A stretch of DNA of 64,000 nt, from NCBI RefSeq assembly GCF_035918235.1, contig NZ_CP109485.1:1178001-1242000 (forward strand), written 5' to 3'. The notes beneath the pieces were generated by a model, which was not told where the DNA came from, made no database searches, and saw only the letters and a program-made list of their open reading frames with translations. Made by a program: the position numbers and the translations under genes. This DNA is from Streptomyces sp. NBC_01445. Its GTDB lineage: Bacteria; Actinomycetota; Actinomycetes; Streptomycetales; Streptomycetaceae. This document shows positions 49,011 to 58,757 of the stretch, one piece after another. The first letter of the stretch is position 1, and the number at the start of each line of letters is the position of its first letter.

Positions 49011-50519
49011 GTGTCGGGGGTGGACGTTCAGAACGGAACGGGACTGCGGCGCGGGGCGATCGGGCTGCGCGAGGTCCTGTTCCAGAGCATCACGGCGATG
49101 GCGCCGGCGGCCGCGGTCGCCGCGTCGATCCCGGCGGGTACGGCGTTCGCGGGCGGCAGCCTGCCCCTGTCCGTGCTGATCGCGCTGGTGGCCTGTCTGT
49201 TCACGGCGTCGTGCGTGGCGGAGCTGGCACGCGAACTGCCCGCGGCCGGCTCCGTGTCGACGTACGCCGCGCGCGGCCTCCATCCGAGCGTGGGTTTCCT
49301 CGTCGGCTGGGGTTATGTGTTCGTCGAGGCCCTTGTGCCGCCTCTGCTTCTGCTGCAGCTGGGCTTCACCACGGCCGGGACGCTGCACAACGAGTGGTCG
49401 TCGTACCCGGCTGACCTGTGGTGGCCGTGGTCGCTCGCCGGAGCCGTGATCATCGCCGTGGCAGGCTACTTCGGAGTGCGCGCGTCGGCCCGCTTCGGGA
49501 CGGTGCTCGGCACCTTCGAGGTCGTCGTCTTCCTGGCCTTCGCGATCCTGCTGATCTCGAAGGCGGGCAGCGACAACACCCTTTCGGTGTTCGGCACTTC
49601 GCACTCGGCACAGGGGTACGAGGGCTGGAGCGGCGTCTTCGCCGGTTCGGTGTACACGGTGCTGGCGTTCGCCGGGTTCGAAGCGGCGGCGCCCCTCGCC
49701 GAGGAGACCCGCGACCCACGGCGCACCATGCACCGGGCCGTCCTCGGGGCGGCCCTGGCGATCGGGCTCTTCTACGTACTGACGACGTACGCGATGTCGG
49801 TGTACTTCGGACCCGGCAGGTTCGCGACGTTCGGAGCGGAGGGCGCCGCGTCGTGGGAGGGCGTGGCCCGCGCCTCGTTCGGCCTCTTCTGGGTCCTGGT
49901 GTTCCTGGCGGTGGTGAACTCGACGATCGCGAACGCCAACGCGTGCGCCAACGTCACGACACGCACGGCGTTCGCCCTCGGCCGGATCGGCGTCTTCCCG
50001 AGCGGCTTCGCGCGCCTGCACCCGGTGCGCCGCTCCCCCGTCACCGGCGTCGCCGTCCAGTTCGTCGTCGCGGTCGCGGCGATGCTCGGGCTCGGTTTCG
50101 CCTACGACCCGGTGACGGCGTTCCTGCTCCTGGCGACGGTGATCGTCACGGTCATCATCGGTGTGTACATCGTGGCGAACCTCGCCTGTGCCGGGTACTT
50201 CCTGCGCCGCGGTCGCTCCGCTCTGCGCCCGGTGCGCCATCTCGTCCTCCCGCTCCTCGGCATCGTCGCCTTCGTGCCCGCGCTGCTGACGGCCGCGGGC
50301 CTGCCGGTCTTCGACTTCGTGTCGGAGCTGACGGCGCCGGTTTCCTACGCGGGCCCGGTCGTCGCCGCGTGGATGCTCGCGGGGATCGTGGTGCTCGCAG
50401 TGCTCCTGCGGCGCCATCCGGAACGCATAGCGGAGACCGGACGCGTCCATCTCGACGACGACGCACCCGACGGAGCACCGGACACAGGATCGGACCCTGA
50501 CGCACCCACCTCACAGTGA
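49011..50519 (+). CDS. APC-family amino acid/polyamine permease
   Basis: A 502-residue permease with 12 or more helices. The N-terminus has GLREVLFQSITAMAPAAAVAASIPAGTAFAGGSLPLSVL, the conserved G-x-x-x-F-Q-x-I/A-x-M-x-P run, and GFEAAAPLAEETRDPRRTMHRAVLGA in the TM6 region. Start GTG 49011 has GGGGGA upstream. It ends 16 bp before a formamidase-family gene in the same direction, so the pair probably imports and hydrolyses an amide or amino acid. C-terminus is acidic and disordered. Confidence 0.85.
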   Translation: MSGVDVQNGTGLRRGAIGLREVLFQSITAMAPAAAVAASIPAGTAFAGGSLPLSVLIALVACLFTASCVAELARELPAAGSVSTYAARGLHPSVGFLVGWGYVFVEALVPPLLLLQLGFTTAGTLHNEWSSYPADLWWPWSLAGAVIIAVAGYFGVRASARFGTVLGTFEVVVFLAFAILLISKAGSDNTLSVFGTSHSAQGYEGWSGVFAGSVYTVLAFAGFEAAAPLAEETRDPRRTMHRAVLGAALAIGLFYVLTTYAMSVYFGPGRFATFGAEGAASWEGVARASFGLFWVLVFLAVVNSTIANANACANVTTRTAFALGRIGVFPSGFARLHPVRRSPVTGVAVQFVVAVAAMLGLGFAYDPVTAFLLLATVIVTVIIGVYIVANLACAGYFLRRGRSALRPVRHLVLPLLGIVAFVPALLTAAGLPVFDFVSELTAPVSYAGPVVAAWMLAGIVVLAVLLRRHPERIAETGRVHLDDDAPDGAPDTGSDPDAPTSQ

Positions 50520-50535
50520 GCGGAGCAGCACAGCG

Positions 50536-51567
50536 ATGAACGACCCCAGGATCCTGACCGTGCGGCCCGAACCGGGCGAGTACGCCTACACGTTCGGCGG
50601 CGCGCCGCCCGTCGCCCGGATCGCACCGGGCACGGTCCTGGACCTGTACACGGAGGACTGCTTCGACGGGCGGGTGCGGTCCGAGAAGGACCTGGTGTCG
50701 CAGGTGTGCGAGTTCCCGTTCCTCAATCCGCAGACCGGGCCCTTCCACATCGAGGGCGCCGAACCCGGCGACACGGTCGCGGTGCACTTCGTCTCCGTCG
50801 AGCCGGCCCGCGACTGGGCGGCGTCGACGACAGTCCCGCTCTTCGGCGCACTCACGTCCACCCACACCACGGCCACGCTCCAGCCGCCGCTGCCCGAGGT
50901 CGTATGGATGTGGCACCTCGACGGGGAGCGACGCACGGCCCGGTTCACTGCGCACGACAGCGACTTCCAGGTCGAGCTGCCGATGGACCCGATGCACGGA
51001 ACGGTCGGCGCGGCACCGGCGAACCTCGAGGTCCGCTCGGCCCTCGTCCCGGACGCGCACGGCGGCAACATGGACTCGCCGGAAATGCGGGCGGGCGTCA
51101 CCTGCTACCTCGGGGTGAACGTCGAGGGCGCGCTGCTCAGCCTCGGCGACGGGCACGCGCGGCAGGGCGAGGGCGAGACGTGCGGCGTCGCCGTCGAGTG
51201 CGCCATGCGGACCGTCGTGATCGTCGAGCTCCTCAAGGGCGTCGCCACGCCGTGGCCGCGCATCGAGTCGGACACGCACATCATCTCGACCGGATCGGCG
51301 CGGCCCCTCGAGGACGCGTTCCGGATATCCCAACTCGACCTGGTGCGCTGGCTGGAGCGCGACTACGGCTTCAGTGAGCTGGACGCCTACCAGTTCGCCT
51401 CGCAGACCGTCGAGTCGCCGCTCGCCAACGTCTGCGACACGAACTACACGTGCGTGGCGAAACTCCGTAAGGAGTGGCTGCCGGCACGGGAGACGCATCG
51501 CGGGCTGCACGCGCACTTGAGGGACGTCGCCGCGACGCTCCCCCGCCCGGACCACCGCACCTTCTGA
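50536..51567 (+). CDS. Acetamidase/formamidase-family hydrolase
   Basis: A 343-residue FmdA/AmdA-type enzyme. The fold marks include PGTVLDLYTEDCFDGRVRSE, NPQTGPFHIEGAEPGDTVAVHFV, MDPMHGTVGAAPANLEVRS and VNVEGALLSLGDGHARQGEGETCGVAVECAM. It hydrolyses short amides to acid plus ammonia. It starts 16 bp after the permease stop and shares its strand, which implies an import-and-hydrolyse operon; the actual amide is unknown. Confidence 0.85.
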   Translation: MNDPRILTVRPEPGEYAYTFGGAPPVARIAPGTVLDLYTEDCFDGRVRSEKDLVSQVCEFPFLNPQTGPFHIEGAEPGDTVAVHFVSVEPARDWAASTTVPLFGALTSTHTTATLQPPLPEVVWMWHLDGERRTARFTAHDSDFQVELPMDPMHGTVGAAPANLEVRSALVPDAHGGNMDSPEMRAGVTCYLGVNVEGALLSLGDGHARQGEGETCGVAVECAMRTVVIVELLKGVATPWPRIESDTHIISTGSARPLEDAFRISQLDLVRWLERDYGFSELDAYQFASQTVESPLANVCDTNYTCVAKLRKEWLPARETHRGLHAHLRDVAATLPRPDHRTF

Positions 51568-51635
51568 CGACGCACCGTTCGCTGTTCGCAGACAAAGCCC
51601 TGCCCCACCGTCCCCACCAGAGAGGCAGACCAGTC

Positions 51636-52232
51636 ATGGACCGAAGGCCACTTCCGAGCCGGCGCCGGTTACTCCAGGCCGGCGCGCTCGCCGCCGTGCC
51701 CGCAGCGCTGCTCCCCGCCGCCCACGCCTGGGCCGGGGCACAGGCCGTCGACTATCCGGGCGCCGAGTCCGTCCCTGCCAGCACCTCCAACTACACGGCG
51801 TCCAGCCGCCCCACCAGCTATCCCCTGAACTACGTGATCATCCACGTAACCCAGGAGACGTACGCCGACGCCCTGGCCATCTTCCAGAACCCGGCCAAGA
51901 AGGTCTCCGCGCACTACGTGGTCCGCTCGTCCGACGGCCACATCGCCCAGTGCGTCCGCGAGCGCAACATCGCCTGGCACGCCGGAAATTGGGACTACAA
52001 CACCCGAAGCATCGGCATCGAGCACGAGGGCTGGGTCGACCAGCCGGAGTACTTCACCGACGCGCTCTACCAGTCGTCGGCCAATCTGACCGCCGCGATC
52101 TGCGCCAAGTACGGCATACCCATGGACCGCCAGCACATCCTCGGGCACTACGAGGTCCCCGGCACGGACCACACCGACCCGGGCCCGTACTGGGACTGGT
52201 CCCGCTACATCAGGATGGTCAACTTCGCCTGA
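51636..52232 (+). CDS. Tat-exported N-acetylmuramoyl-L-alanine amidase (Amidase_2)
   Basis: A 198-residue secreted hydrolase that cuts the lactyl-Ala bond of peptidoglycan. A twin-arginine signal SRRRLLQAG is followed by a hydrophobic stretch and AWAGAQA. The Amidase_2 zinc site is VIIHVTQETYADA (first His), HILGHYEVPGTDHTDPGPYWDW (second His and Asp). Start ATG 51636 follows GAGAGG. Likely functions in wall turnover during growth or sporulation. Confidence 0.85.
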   Translation: MDRRPLPSRRRLLQAGALAAVPAALLPAAHAWAGAQAVDYPGAESVPASTSNYTASSRPTSYPLNYVIIHVTQETYADALAIFQNPAKKVSAHYVVRSSDGHIAQCVRERNIAWHAGNWDYNTRSIGIEHEGWVDQPEYFTDALYQSSANLTAAICAKYGIPMDRQHILGHYEVPGTDHTDPGPYWDWSRYIRMVNFA

Positions 52233-52389
52233 GCAGTGGCCAGGAGCGCAGCGGGGTCGGCCTGCCCGGCGCGCACGCACTGTGACGCATCCGTGCGGAT
52301 CAGTGTCGGGACGCTTGTCCGTATGCGTCCCCGGCGCGACGATGTCCCCACAGCGATGCACCGCCGCATCGCCCGCCGGGGAGGCCGAC

Positions 52390-53688
52390 TTGACCGATCC
52401 ATGGGTGGCCCTGGAGCCGGGCACCGATCCGTCCGAGCGGGTACGGGTCCTGCGCCGCGCGCACGAGGCGTTCACCGCCGCGGGGACCGTGTCCCGCCCG
52501 GTGCGCTCCGTGGTGGCCGATTCCTGGCGGCGCTCCGCCGGAGCGCACGTCAGCCCGGACGCCTCGGCGTCGGTGGAGCTGAGCGACGGCGACCTCGGGG
52601 CGTACCGCGCCGAGCATCCGCTGGCCCGGGTCATGCCGCTGTTCCGTGAACTCATGGGCACGTTCGCCCAGGACGGCGAGCATCTGCTCGCCGTGTGTGA
52701 CGCGCACGGCAGGCTCCTGTGGGTCGAGGGCGACCGGACGACGCGGCAGCGGGCGGGGAAGATGAACTTCGTGCCGGGCGCGCGCTGGTCGGAGACGGCG
52801 ATGGGGACGAACGCGCCGGGCACGGCCGTGGCGGTCGACCGGCCCGTCCAGGTGTTCGCCGCCGAGCACTTCATCCGGCGCGTCCAGCCGTGGACCTGCG
52901 CGGCGGCCCCCGTGCACGATCCGCGTTCGGGGCGGCTGCTCGGCGCCGTCGACATCACGGGCGGGGACGGGCTTGCCCATCCGCACAGCCTGGCGTTCGT
53001 GCAGGCGGTGGCCCGTGCGGCGGAGTCCCAGCTGGCGCTGCTCGCGCCGCCGCCTTCGGACGCGGACAGCCTCCGGCTCACCGCGCTCGGCCGGGACGAG
53101 GCGCTTCTCATCACGAGCGGCGGACGCAAGATCCGCCTCAGCCGCCGGCACAGCGAGATCCTCGTCCTGCTGGCCCGCCACCCGGAGGGCCTGACCGGCG
53201 ACGAGTTGCTGTGCGCCCTGTACGAGGACGAGTCGGTCACACCTGTGACGCTGCGGGCCGAACTGGCGCGCCTGCGCCGGGTACTCGGCCCCGACATCCT
53301 CGGCTCGCGCCCCTACCGCCTGGCGGCGCCCGTCGAGTCCGACTTCGGGACGGTCGAGCGGCGCCTGGGGACGGGCGCGGTGACGGCGGCCGCCGCCGCG
53401 TTCGGCGGACCGCTGCTGCCCGGCTCGCAGGCCCCTGCCGTCGTTCGTGTACGGCGCAGGCTCACCGACGAGATACGTGCCGCGCTCATCGCGCGGGGCG
53501 ACCCCGACCTGCTCGCGGACTGGGCGCACGCACCGTGGGGCGAGGAGGACCTCGACGTGTGGCGGGCGCTGGCCACGGTGCGCCCCACGCCGCCCGTGCT
53601 TGCCCGGCTCAGGGAACTCGACGCGGAGCAGGCCGCGCCCGGCCCCCCGACGTCGTACGCAACCTATCTGCAACGTCCGCGCGCCTAG
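52390..53688 (+). CDS. GAF-domain regulator, AcoR-like, of the downstream aldehyde dehydrogenase
   Basis: About 432 residues. SRPVRSVVADSWRRS opens an AcoR-type N-terminus, then a GAF domain (LLAVCDAHGRLLWVEGDRTTRQ, NFVPGARWSETAMGTNAPGTAV, AAPVHDPRSGRLLGAVDITGG) and a C-terminal winged-helix region (KIRLSRRHSEILVLLARHPEGLTGDELLCALY). It lacks the AAA+ sigma-54 module, normal for actinobacteria. The start is TTG 52390 because GGGGAGG ends 5 bp before it. It lies 54 bp before an aldehyde dehydrogenase that it probably activates. Confidence 0.78.
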   Translation: MTDPWVALEPGTDPSERVRVLRRAHEAFTAAGTVSRPVRSVVADSWRRSAGAHVSPDASASVELSDGDLGAYRAEHPLARVMPLFRELMGTFAQDGEHLLAVCDAHGRLLWVEGDRTTRQRAGKMNFVPGARWSETAMGTNAPGTAVAVDRPVQVFAAEHFIRRVQPWTCAAAPVHDPRSGRLLGAVDITGGDGLAHPHSLAFVQAVARAAESQLALLAPPPSDADSLRLTALGRDEALLITSGGRKIRLSRRHSEILVLLARHPEGLTGDELLCALYEDESVTPVTLRAELARLRRVLGPDILGSRPYRLAAPVESDFGTVERRLGTGAVTAAAAAFGGPLLPGSQAPAVVRVRRRLTDEIRAALIARGDPDLLADWAHAPWGEEDLDVWRALATVRPTPPVLARLRELDAEQAAPGPPTSYATYLQRPRA

Positions 53689-53742
53689 CCTCCGTGCGAA
53701 AGCTGCCCAACGGCGGGCGGCTCGCACGGGAGGCCAGCCAAG

Positions 53743-55266
53743 ATGACCCTTTACGCAGCGCCCGGTACCAACGGCTCAGTCGTCTCCTACCAGGCCCGCT
53801 ACGACCACTTCATCGGCGGCGAGTACGTGCCGCCGGCCCTCGGCCAGTACTTCGAGAACCCGAGCCCGGTCAACGGGAAGCCGTTCACGGAGATCGCCAG
53901 GGGCACCGAGGCGGACGTCGAGCGCGCCCTCGACGCGGCGCACGCCGCCGCGCCCGCCTGGGGCCGTACGTCGCCCACCGCGCGCGCCGACATCCTCCTC
54001 AAGATCGCCGACCGGATGGAGGCGAACCTCGAGAAGCTGGCGGTCGCCGAGACCTGGGAGAACGGCAAGCCGGTCCGCGAGACGCTCGCCGCCGACATCC
54101 CGCTCGCGATCGACCACTTCCGCTACTTCGCCGGCGCCCTGCGCGCCCAGGAGGGCTCGCTCAGCGAGATCGACGACGACACGATCGCGTACCACTTCCA
54201 CGAGCCGCTCGGCGTGGTGGCGCAGATCATTCCGTGGAACTTCCCGATCCTGATGGCCACTTGGAAGCTGGCCCCGGCCCTCGCGGCGGGCAACGCGGTG
54301 GTCCTCAAGCCCGCAGAGCAGACCCCCGCGTCCATCCACTACTGGCTGAGCCTGGTTGCCGACCTGCTGCCGCCGGGCGTCGTGAACGTCGTCAACGGCT
54401 TCGGCGTGGAGGCGGGTAAGCCGCTCGCGTCCAGCGCGCGCGTGGCGAAGGTCGCGTTCACCGGTGAGACGACGACGGGCCGGCTGATCATGCAGTACGC
54501 GTCGGAGAACATCAAGCCGGTCACCCTCGAACTCGGCGGCAAGTCGCCGAACATCTTCTTCGACGACGTGTGGGCGAAGGACGACGACTTCCGCGACAAG
54601 GCCCTCGAGGGCTTTACGATGTTCGCCCTCAACCAGGGCGAGGTCTGCACGTGTCCCTCGCGGGCGCTGATCCAGCAGGGCCACTACAGCGAGTTCCTCG
54701 ACGCGGCGATCGCGCGCACGGAGGCCATCAGGCCGGGCAACCCGCTCGACATCGACACCATGATCGGCGCCCAGGCGTCCAACGACCAGCTCCAGAAGAT
54801 CCTCTCCTACCTGGACATCGGCCAGCAGGAGGGCGCGAAGGTCCTGACAGGCGGTCAGCGCATCGAATACGACGGCGAGTTGGCAGGCGGCTACTACGTC
54901 CAGCCCACCATCTTCGAGGGCAACAACCGCATGCGGATCTTCCAGGAGGAGATCTTCGGCCCGGTCGTCTCAGTCGCCTCGTTCGCCGACTACGACGACG
55001 CCATCAAAATCGCCAACGACACGCTGTACGGCCTCGGCGCGGGCGTGTGGACCCGCGACATCAACACGGCGTACCGCGCGGGCCGTTCGATCCAGGCGGG
55101 CCGAGTCTGGACGAACTGCTACCACGCGTACCCGGCCCACGCCGCCTTCGGCGGCTACAAGCAGTCGGGGATCGGGCGCGAGAACCACAAGATGATGCTG
55201 GAGCACTACCAGCAGACGAAGAACCTGCTGGTGTCGTACTCGGCACAGAAGCTCGGCTTCTTCTAG
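53743..55266 (+). CDS. NAD-dependent aldehyde dehydrogenase (ExaC/AcoD-like)
   Basis: A 507-residue enzyme oxidising short aliphatic aldehydes. Start [70 protein letters not shown], the Glu in [18 protein letters not shown] and the catalytic Cys in [17 protein letters not shown]. The adjacent E-V-C-T-C-P-S-R arrangement is typical of acetaldehyde dehydrogenase II. It follows the GAF regulator and ends in a 12-bp hairpin. A role in alcohol or acetoin breakdown is likely. Confidence 0.9.
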   Translation: MTLYAAPGTNGSVVSYQARYDHFIGGEYVPPALGQYFENPSPVNGKPFTEIARGTEADVERALDAAHAAAPAWGRTSPTARADILLKIADRMEANLEKLAVAETWENGKPVRETLAADIPLAIDHFRYFAGALRAQEGSLSEIDDDTIAYHFHEPLGVVAQIIPWNFPILMATWKLAPALAAGNAVVLKPAEQTPASIHYWLSLVADLLPPGVVNVVNGFGVEAGKPLASSARVAKVAFTGETTTGRLIMQYASENIKPVTLELGGKSPNIFFDDVWAKDDDFRDKALEGFTMFALNQGEVCTCPSRALIQQGHYSEFLDAAIARTEAIRPGNPLDIDTMIGAQASNDQLQKILSYLDIGQQEGAKVLTGGQRIEYDGELAGGYYVQPTIFEGNNRMRIFQEEIFGPVVSVASFADYDDAIKIANDTLYGLGAGVWTRDINTAYRAGRSIQAGRVWTNCYHAYPAHAAFGGYKQSGIGRENHKMMLEHYQQTKNLLVSYSAQKLGFF

Positions 55267-55277
55267 GGGCACAAAAG

Positions 55278-55315
55278 AAGGCGCCTGACCTGGTCTTTTA
55301 CCCGTCAGGCGCCTT
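55278..55315 (+). terminator. Hairpin terminator of the aldehyde dehydrogenase gene
   Basis: Perfect 12-bp arms AAGGCGCCTGAC (55278-55289) and GTCAGGCGCCTT (55304-55315) with a 14-nt loop, 11 bp after the stop and followed by TCG. Confidence 0.85.
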
Positions 55316-55328
55316 TCGCTCGACCCGC

Positions 55329-56054
55329 TCAGGCCGAAGCCCTTTTTGGGTTGTAACTACCAGTTGATCCCGCGGCTATCCCGCTCCTGACCAGTTGTTC
55401 CGGACCAGTCGCGGACCAAGACCCGAGTCGGCGCTCACGCGCCGCCCGGCTGACTGACGCGGTCCCACTCCTCCATCGACTGCTCGATGGACGTCCGCCG
55501 GCTGGCCGAGGCACTTTGATCGGCTCCAGTACGGGAATGAGTTGAGGGGCATCACCCCACTGCCCAGGTGTGATGACGAAGGCAAGGGGACGACAGCCGC
55601 CCTCACTCACCAAGTGGATCTTGCAAGTCAGACCGCCGCGCGATCGGCCCAAAGCCTCGTCGAGACGATGGCGCGGTGGGCTGCCATGTCTGCCGGGCAA
55701 CTTCGGTGGGCGGGACCGGGCTCCCGCTGCATGGTGGTGAGCCCGGCACGAGGTGGAATCCACGCTCACCATGCTCCAGTCGATCCGGCCCTCAGCGTCC
55801 GCATCGGCCTGGATTGCCTGCAGGACTCGCTCCCACGTGCCGTCTGCCGACCACCTGCGATGGCGGTCATGCACCGTTTTCCAACTCCCGAACCGTGCTG
55901 GCAGATCCCGCCACGGCAGACCCGTCCGCTGACGGAACAGGATCCCGTTGATCACTCGGCGGTGGCACTGCCATCGCCCGCCTCGGCCTGAGTTCTTCGG
56001 CAGGTGAGGTTCCAGCCGAACCCATTCCTCATCAGTCAGATCACCCCGCCCCAC
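55329..56054 (-). pseudogene. Truncated IS5-family transposase within an internally deleted element (about 55348-56095)
   Basis: A transposase of the IS427-like group: DLTDEEWVRLEPHLPKN, RRVINGILFRQRTGLPWRDLP, and the first catalytic Asp in MVSVDSTSCRAHHHA. After LIPVLEPIKVPRPAGG the reading continues into unrelated sequence, so the second Asp and the Glu of the DDE triad are lost. The right end carries GACAGATGAGTTACCTGACCC (56075-56095), and the left shows a weak counterpart, GGGTTGTAACTAC (55348-55360), about 748 bp apart, shorter than an intact element by roughly 300 bp if the central deletion is as inferred. Confidence 0.75.
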
Positions 56055-56301
56055 TCCGAACCGAACGACCGGGTGACAGATGAGTTACCTGACCCATCGG
56101 ACACGCCCTAGCCGATGAGGCTCGACTGGAGAACAGCAACCCCGTCGCACGTTGTGTCTGGAGCGTTCGCGGATCAGCATGCGAGCCCGGCGCCGACTCG
56201 TGCACCAGCACGTCCGAGAGACCTGATCGGCTTCTGGCCTCAGCCACGAAGGACACCGTGTTGCGGTTGCGGCTCGTCCCACCGCCGCAGACTGTGGGGG
56301 G

Positions 56302-57261
56302 ATGGGTGATCGTGTCCCGGCCGGGGGCGGGCTAGTCGGCTGGTGGGTGGAGCTGCCCCCGGGAGCAGGAACAGCGGTGATGGCGACCGGGATTGTCTCC
56401 ATCGGGTTGCACCTGGTCGGGCAGGAGGCGCTCTCGTGGATCCTGTTCGTCCTCGCCGCCCTCGTATGGCTCGCCCTCGCCGTCGACTTCGCGCGGCAGC
56501 TACTGCGCGAACGGGAACAGTGGGAGGTCAAGGCAGACAAGCCGCCCGCGCTGACAGCAGTGGCCGCGACGACCATCCTCGGGACCTGGTTCGCACTACA
56601 GGGATGGTCGGGTGTCGCCGTCGCTGCGCTGGTCGTCGCGGTGCTGATCTGGCCGGTGTTGCTGACGGCGGTGGTGCGGCACTGGCGGCGGCGCTTGCCG
56701 GGCACGGTGTTCCTGGTGTGTGTCGCGACGCAGGGCCTGGCCGTGCTGGGTGGAACGCTGGCCCTCTCGCTGCCGTCCGGGTGGCTCGCCTGGCCGGCGC
56801 TGGGCTGCTTCCTGCTCGGGCTGGCGTTCTACCCGATCGCCTTTCTCCGCTTCGACCTCGGCCAGGTACGGTCCGGCGCGGGCGACCAGTGGGTGGCGGG
56901 CGGGACGCTGGCGATCTCCGCGCTCGCCGGGTCGAAGTTGTTGGCCGTGCCCGCCTGGCGCGGCACCGCTGCACAAGATGCGCTGTGTGCGCTCACTCTG
57001 GTCACGCTCGCGCTGTCCGTGTGCTGGTACGCCGTCCTCGTCTTCGCCGAGGCACGCTGGCCGCGTCCGCACTACGACGTGAGGCGCTGGGCGACGGTCT
57101 TCCCGATGGGCATGACGGCCGTCGCCACCCTGCCCGACGCCGACGCCGCGGCCGTGGGCTGGCTGCGGACGCCGGGGCAGGTATTGCTCTGGATCGCCGT
57201 CACCGCCTGGGTGATCACGCTGGTCGGGCTGGTCAGGCACTTGGCCACGTATTCGCGGTGA
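56302..57261 (+). CDS. TehA/SLAC1-type membrane transporter (TDT family)
   Basis: A 319-residue protein with about 10 helices, beginning PPGAGTAVMATGIVSIGLHLVGQEALSW, which is the TDT N-terminal mark (P-G-x-G-T-A-V-M-A-T-G-I-V), and ending with YDVRRWATVFPMGMTAVATLPDADAAAVGWLR. Members export tellurite, dicarboxylates or anions, or act as anion channels. It lies in the accessory region beside gadB and a K+ channel, but has no clear operon partner. Confidence 0.75.
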   Translation: MGDRVPAGGGLVGWWVELPPGAGTAVMATGIVSIGLHLVGQEALSWILFVLAALVWLALAVDFARQLLREREQWEVKADKPPALTAVAATTILGTWFALQGWSGVAVAALVVAVLIWPVLLTAVVRHWRRRLPGTVFLVCVATQGLAVLGGTLALSLPSGWLAWPALGCFLLGLAFYPIAFLRFDLGQVRSGAGDQWVAGGTLAISALAGSKLLAVPAWRGTAAQDALCALTLVTLALSVCWYAVLVFAEARWPRPHYDVRRWATVFPMGMTAVATLPDADAAAVGWLRTPGQVLLWIAVTAWVITLVGLVRHLATYSR

Positions 57262-57476
57262 CCTGTGCAGGGACGGCGGCAGGAGGCCTTTCTCGGCACC
57301 TCTGGCGCGGCGGTACACACCAAGCCGCTACACCGACCGCGGAAGTACGTTTGGGCACCCACTTGGCGAGCGACGGGATCAGTGCGTGTCCGGCACAGGC
57401 CATCGATAGACGACGCGGCAGACATCCTCCGGGCGCAGCTGCGTGCAGCAACTTCATCGAGCAGACCCATGGTTAG

Positions 57477-57690
57477 ACCCGCCGTCGGGCCAAGGTCATC
57501 GACCGCTTCCCCAGCGAGACCACCTGCATCAGCCTGGTCTGGGCCGACCTCGACCGGGCCTCGCGTGGTTTCACCATGCCCCGCCGGCCTCCGCTGCCTC
57601 CATGACTTCCGCCGATCCCTGGCCAAACCCCCGGACCTCGATCAGGCGAACCGCCGCCGAGCTCAACGACACACTCACAGACGCCGCGTA
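57477..57690 (+). pseudogene. C-terminal remnant of an IS256-type (mutator) transposase
   Basis: The reading TRRRAKVIDRFPSETTCIS, then LVWADLDRASRG, matches the IS256 C-terminus (usually R-x-K-V-x-G-R-F-P, L-V-W-A-V-L-D-R-A-S-R-G-W). After a frameshift near 57570, AGLRCLHDFRRSLAKPPDL fits the following helix. The rest of the element and its ends are missing. The surrounding 57262-57768 stretch has no other gene. Confidence 0.65.
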
Positions 57691-57768
57691 ATATCCACTG
57701 AACGGCACCTGCCTCGTCGAGCTTTACACCGCTCCGAGAATGCGACCGTGTGAACCGGAGGCCGCTAG

Positions 57769-58326
57769 ATGTTTATCCCGAAACCGCTCCGCTCCCTGCC
57801 CCCGGCACAACGGCGACGGCTGGCCTTGTTGGCATTCGCGCGCAGCCTGGCCACCTCGCTGGGCCTGGTCGCGTTGTACTACCTCGCCCCGCTGCAGCAA
57901 CTCGAGGAGTTGTCGGTCCCGGTCCCGGCGTCATTGTCAGTCGCGCTGCTGATCCTTGCCGGAGTCGTGACCTGGCAAGTCTTTTCGATCACCCGCGCCG
58001 ACTACCCCGCCCTCCGGGCGGCCGAGGCGCTCTCGGTCACCACACCACTATTCCTGCTGCTGTTCGCCGCAGCATATTTCATCCTCGCCCAAGATAATCC
58101 GGCGAACTTCAGTTCCCACACCCTCACCCGCACCGACACCCTCTACTTCACGGTGTCGACCTTCACCACGGTCGGCTTCGGCGACATCACCGCCACCAGC
58201 GAAGCCGCCCACCTGATCGTCACCGTCCAGATGCTGCTCGATCTCCTCGTCCTAGGTCTTGGCTTTCGACTTTTCCTCGGAGCGGTCCGGACCGGCGAGA
58301 GCCGGCTATCCGACGCATCCCCGTGA
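57769..58326 (+). CDS. Small potassium channel (Ion_trans_2, two-TM pore)
   Basis: A 185-residue protein with four hydrophobic segments; the pore loop is TDTLYFTVSTFTTVGFGDI, containing the K+ selectivity filter T-V-G-F-G-D, and is followed by a final helix DLLVLGLGFRLFLGAV. The two N-terminal helices resemble a small voltage-independent module. There is no RCK domain. It lies between the IS256 remnant and glutamate decarboxylase. K+ flux may help acid or osmotic adjustment; that is inference. Confidence 0.78.
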   Translation: MFIPKPLRSLPPAQRRRLALLAFARSLATSLGLVALYYLAPLQQLEELSVPVPASLSVALLILAGVVTWQVFSITRADYPALRAAEALSVTTPLFLLLFAAAYFILAQDNPANFSSHTLTRTDTLYFTVSTFTTVGFGDITATSEAAHLIVTVQMLLDLLVLGLGFRLFLGAVRTGESRLSDASP

Positions 58327-58757
58327 GACCGGGCGCCCCGCAATCGGCCAGCAGACGGCACCCCGGCGCGATCTACCAGAACGGGCACTCAAGGGTCGAC
58401 GATTGCTGCCTTCACGGTAAGTCGGCAATCGGCCCATCGGCGATTTGTCGAAATTTTCCCGTGATTGCGACCATGAATTCATTGAATCATCAGATATCGA
58501 AAGCCTCGCCCGGTCTTGATCTCGGGTGTAGCCTGGGTCGCCCCGGGGGCGAGGACTGCGGCGGTCGTCCCCAATCCTGATTTTCGGATCGCGGCAACCT
58601 TGCTGGCGGGTGGGGGCCGCGAACGACTCAGCATAAAGGCGGCCGCGTAGATAACTGCTGCGACAATATCGACTGATATGGCGGAGGCCGCGGGTCGCTG
58701 TTCTTCCTTGGCGTGTTCCTCGCCGAGGTACGTTCCGGAACTGTTTGAATCCTCCGC
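58327..58757. other. Gene-free AT-richer leader before gadB
   Basis: About 430 bp without a convincing gene. The middle is AT-rich, with ATGAATTCAT (58473-58482), a perfect 10-bp palindrome, and ATTGAATCATCAGATATC close by. A gadB promoter and operator probably lie here. Confidence 0.4.

Noticed and set aside
48942..50450. A 502-codon minus-strand frame opposite the permease
   Set aside because: Charged repetitive translation without homology; the permease frame has clear family motifs.
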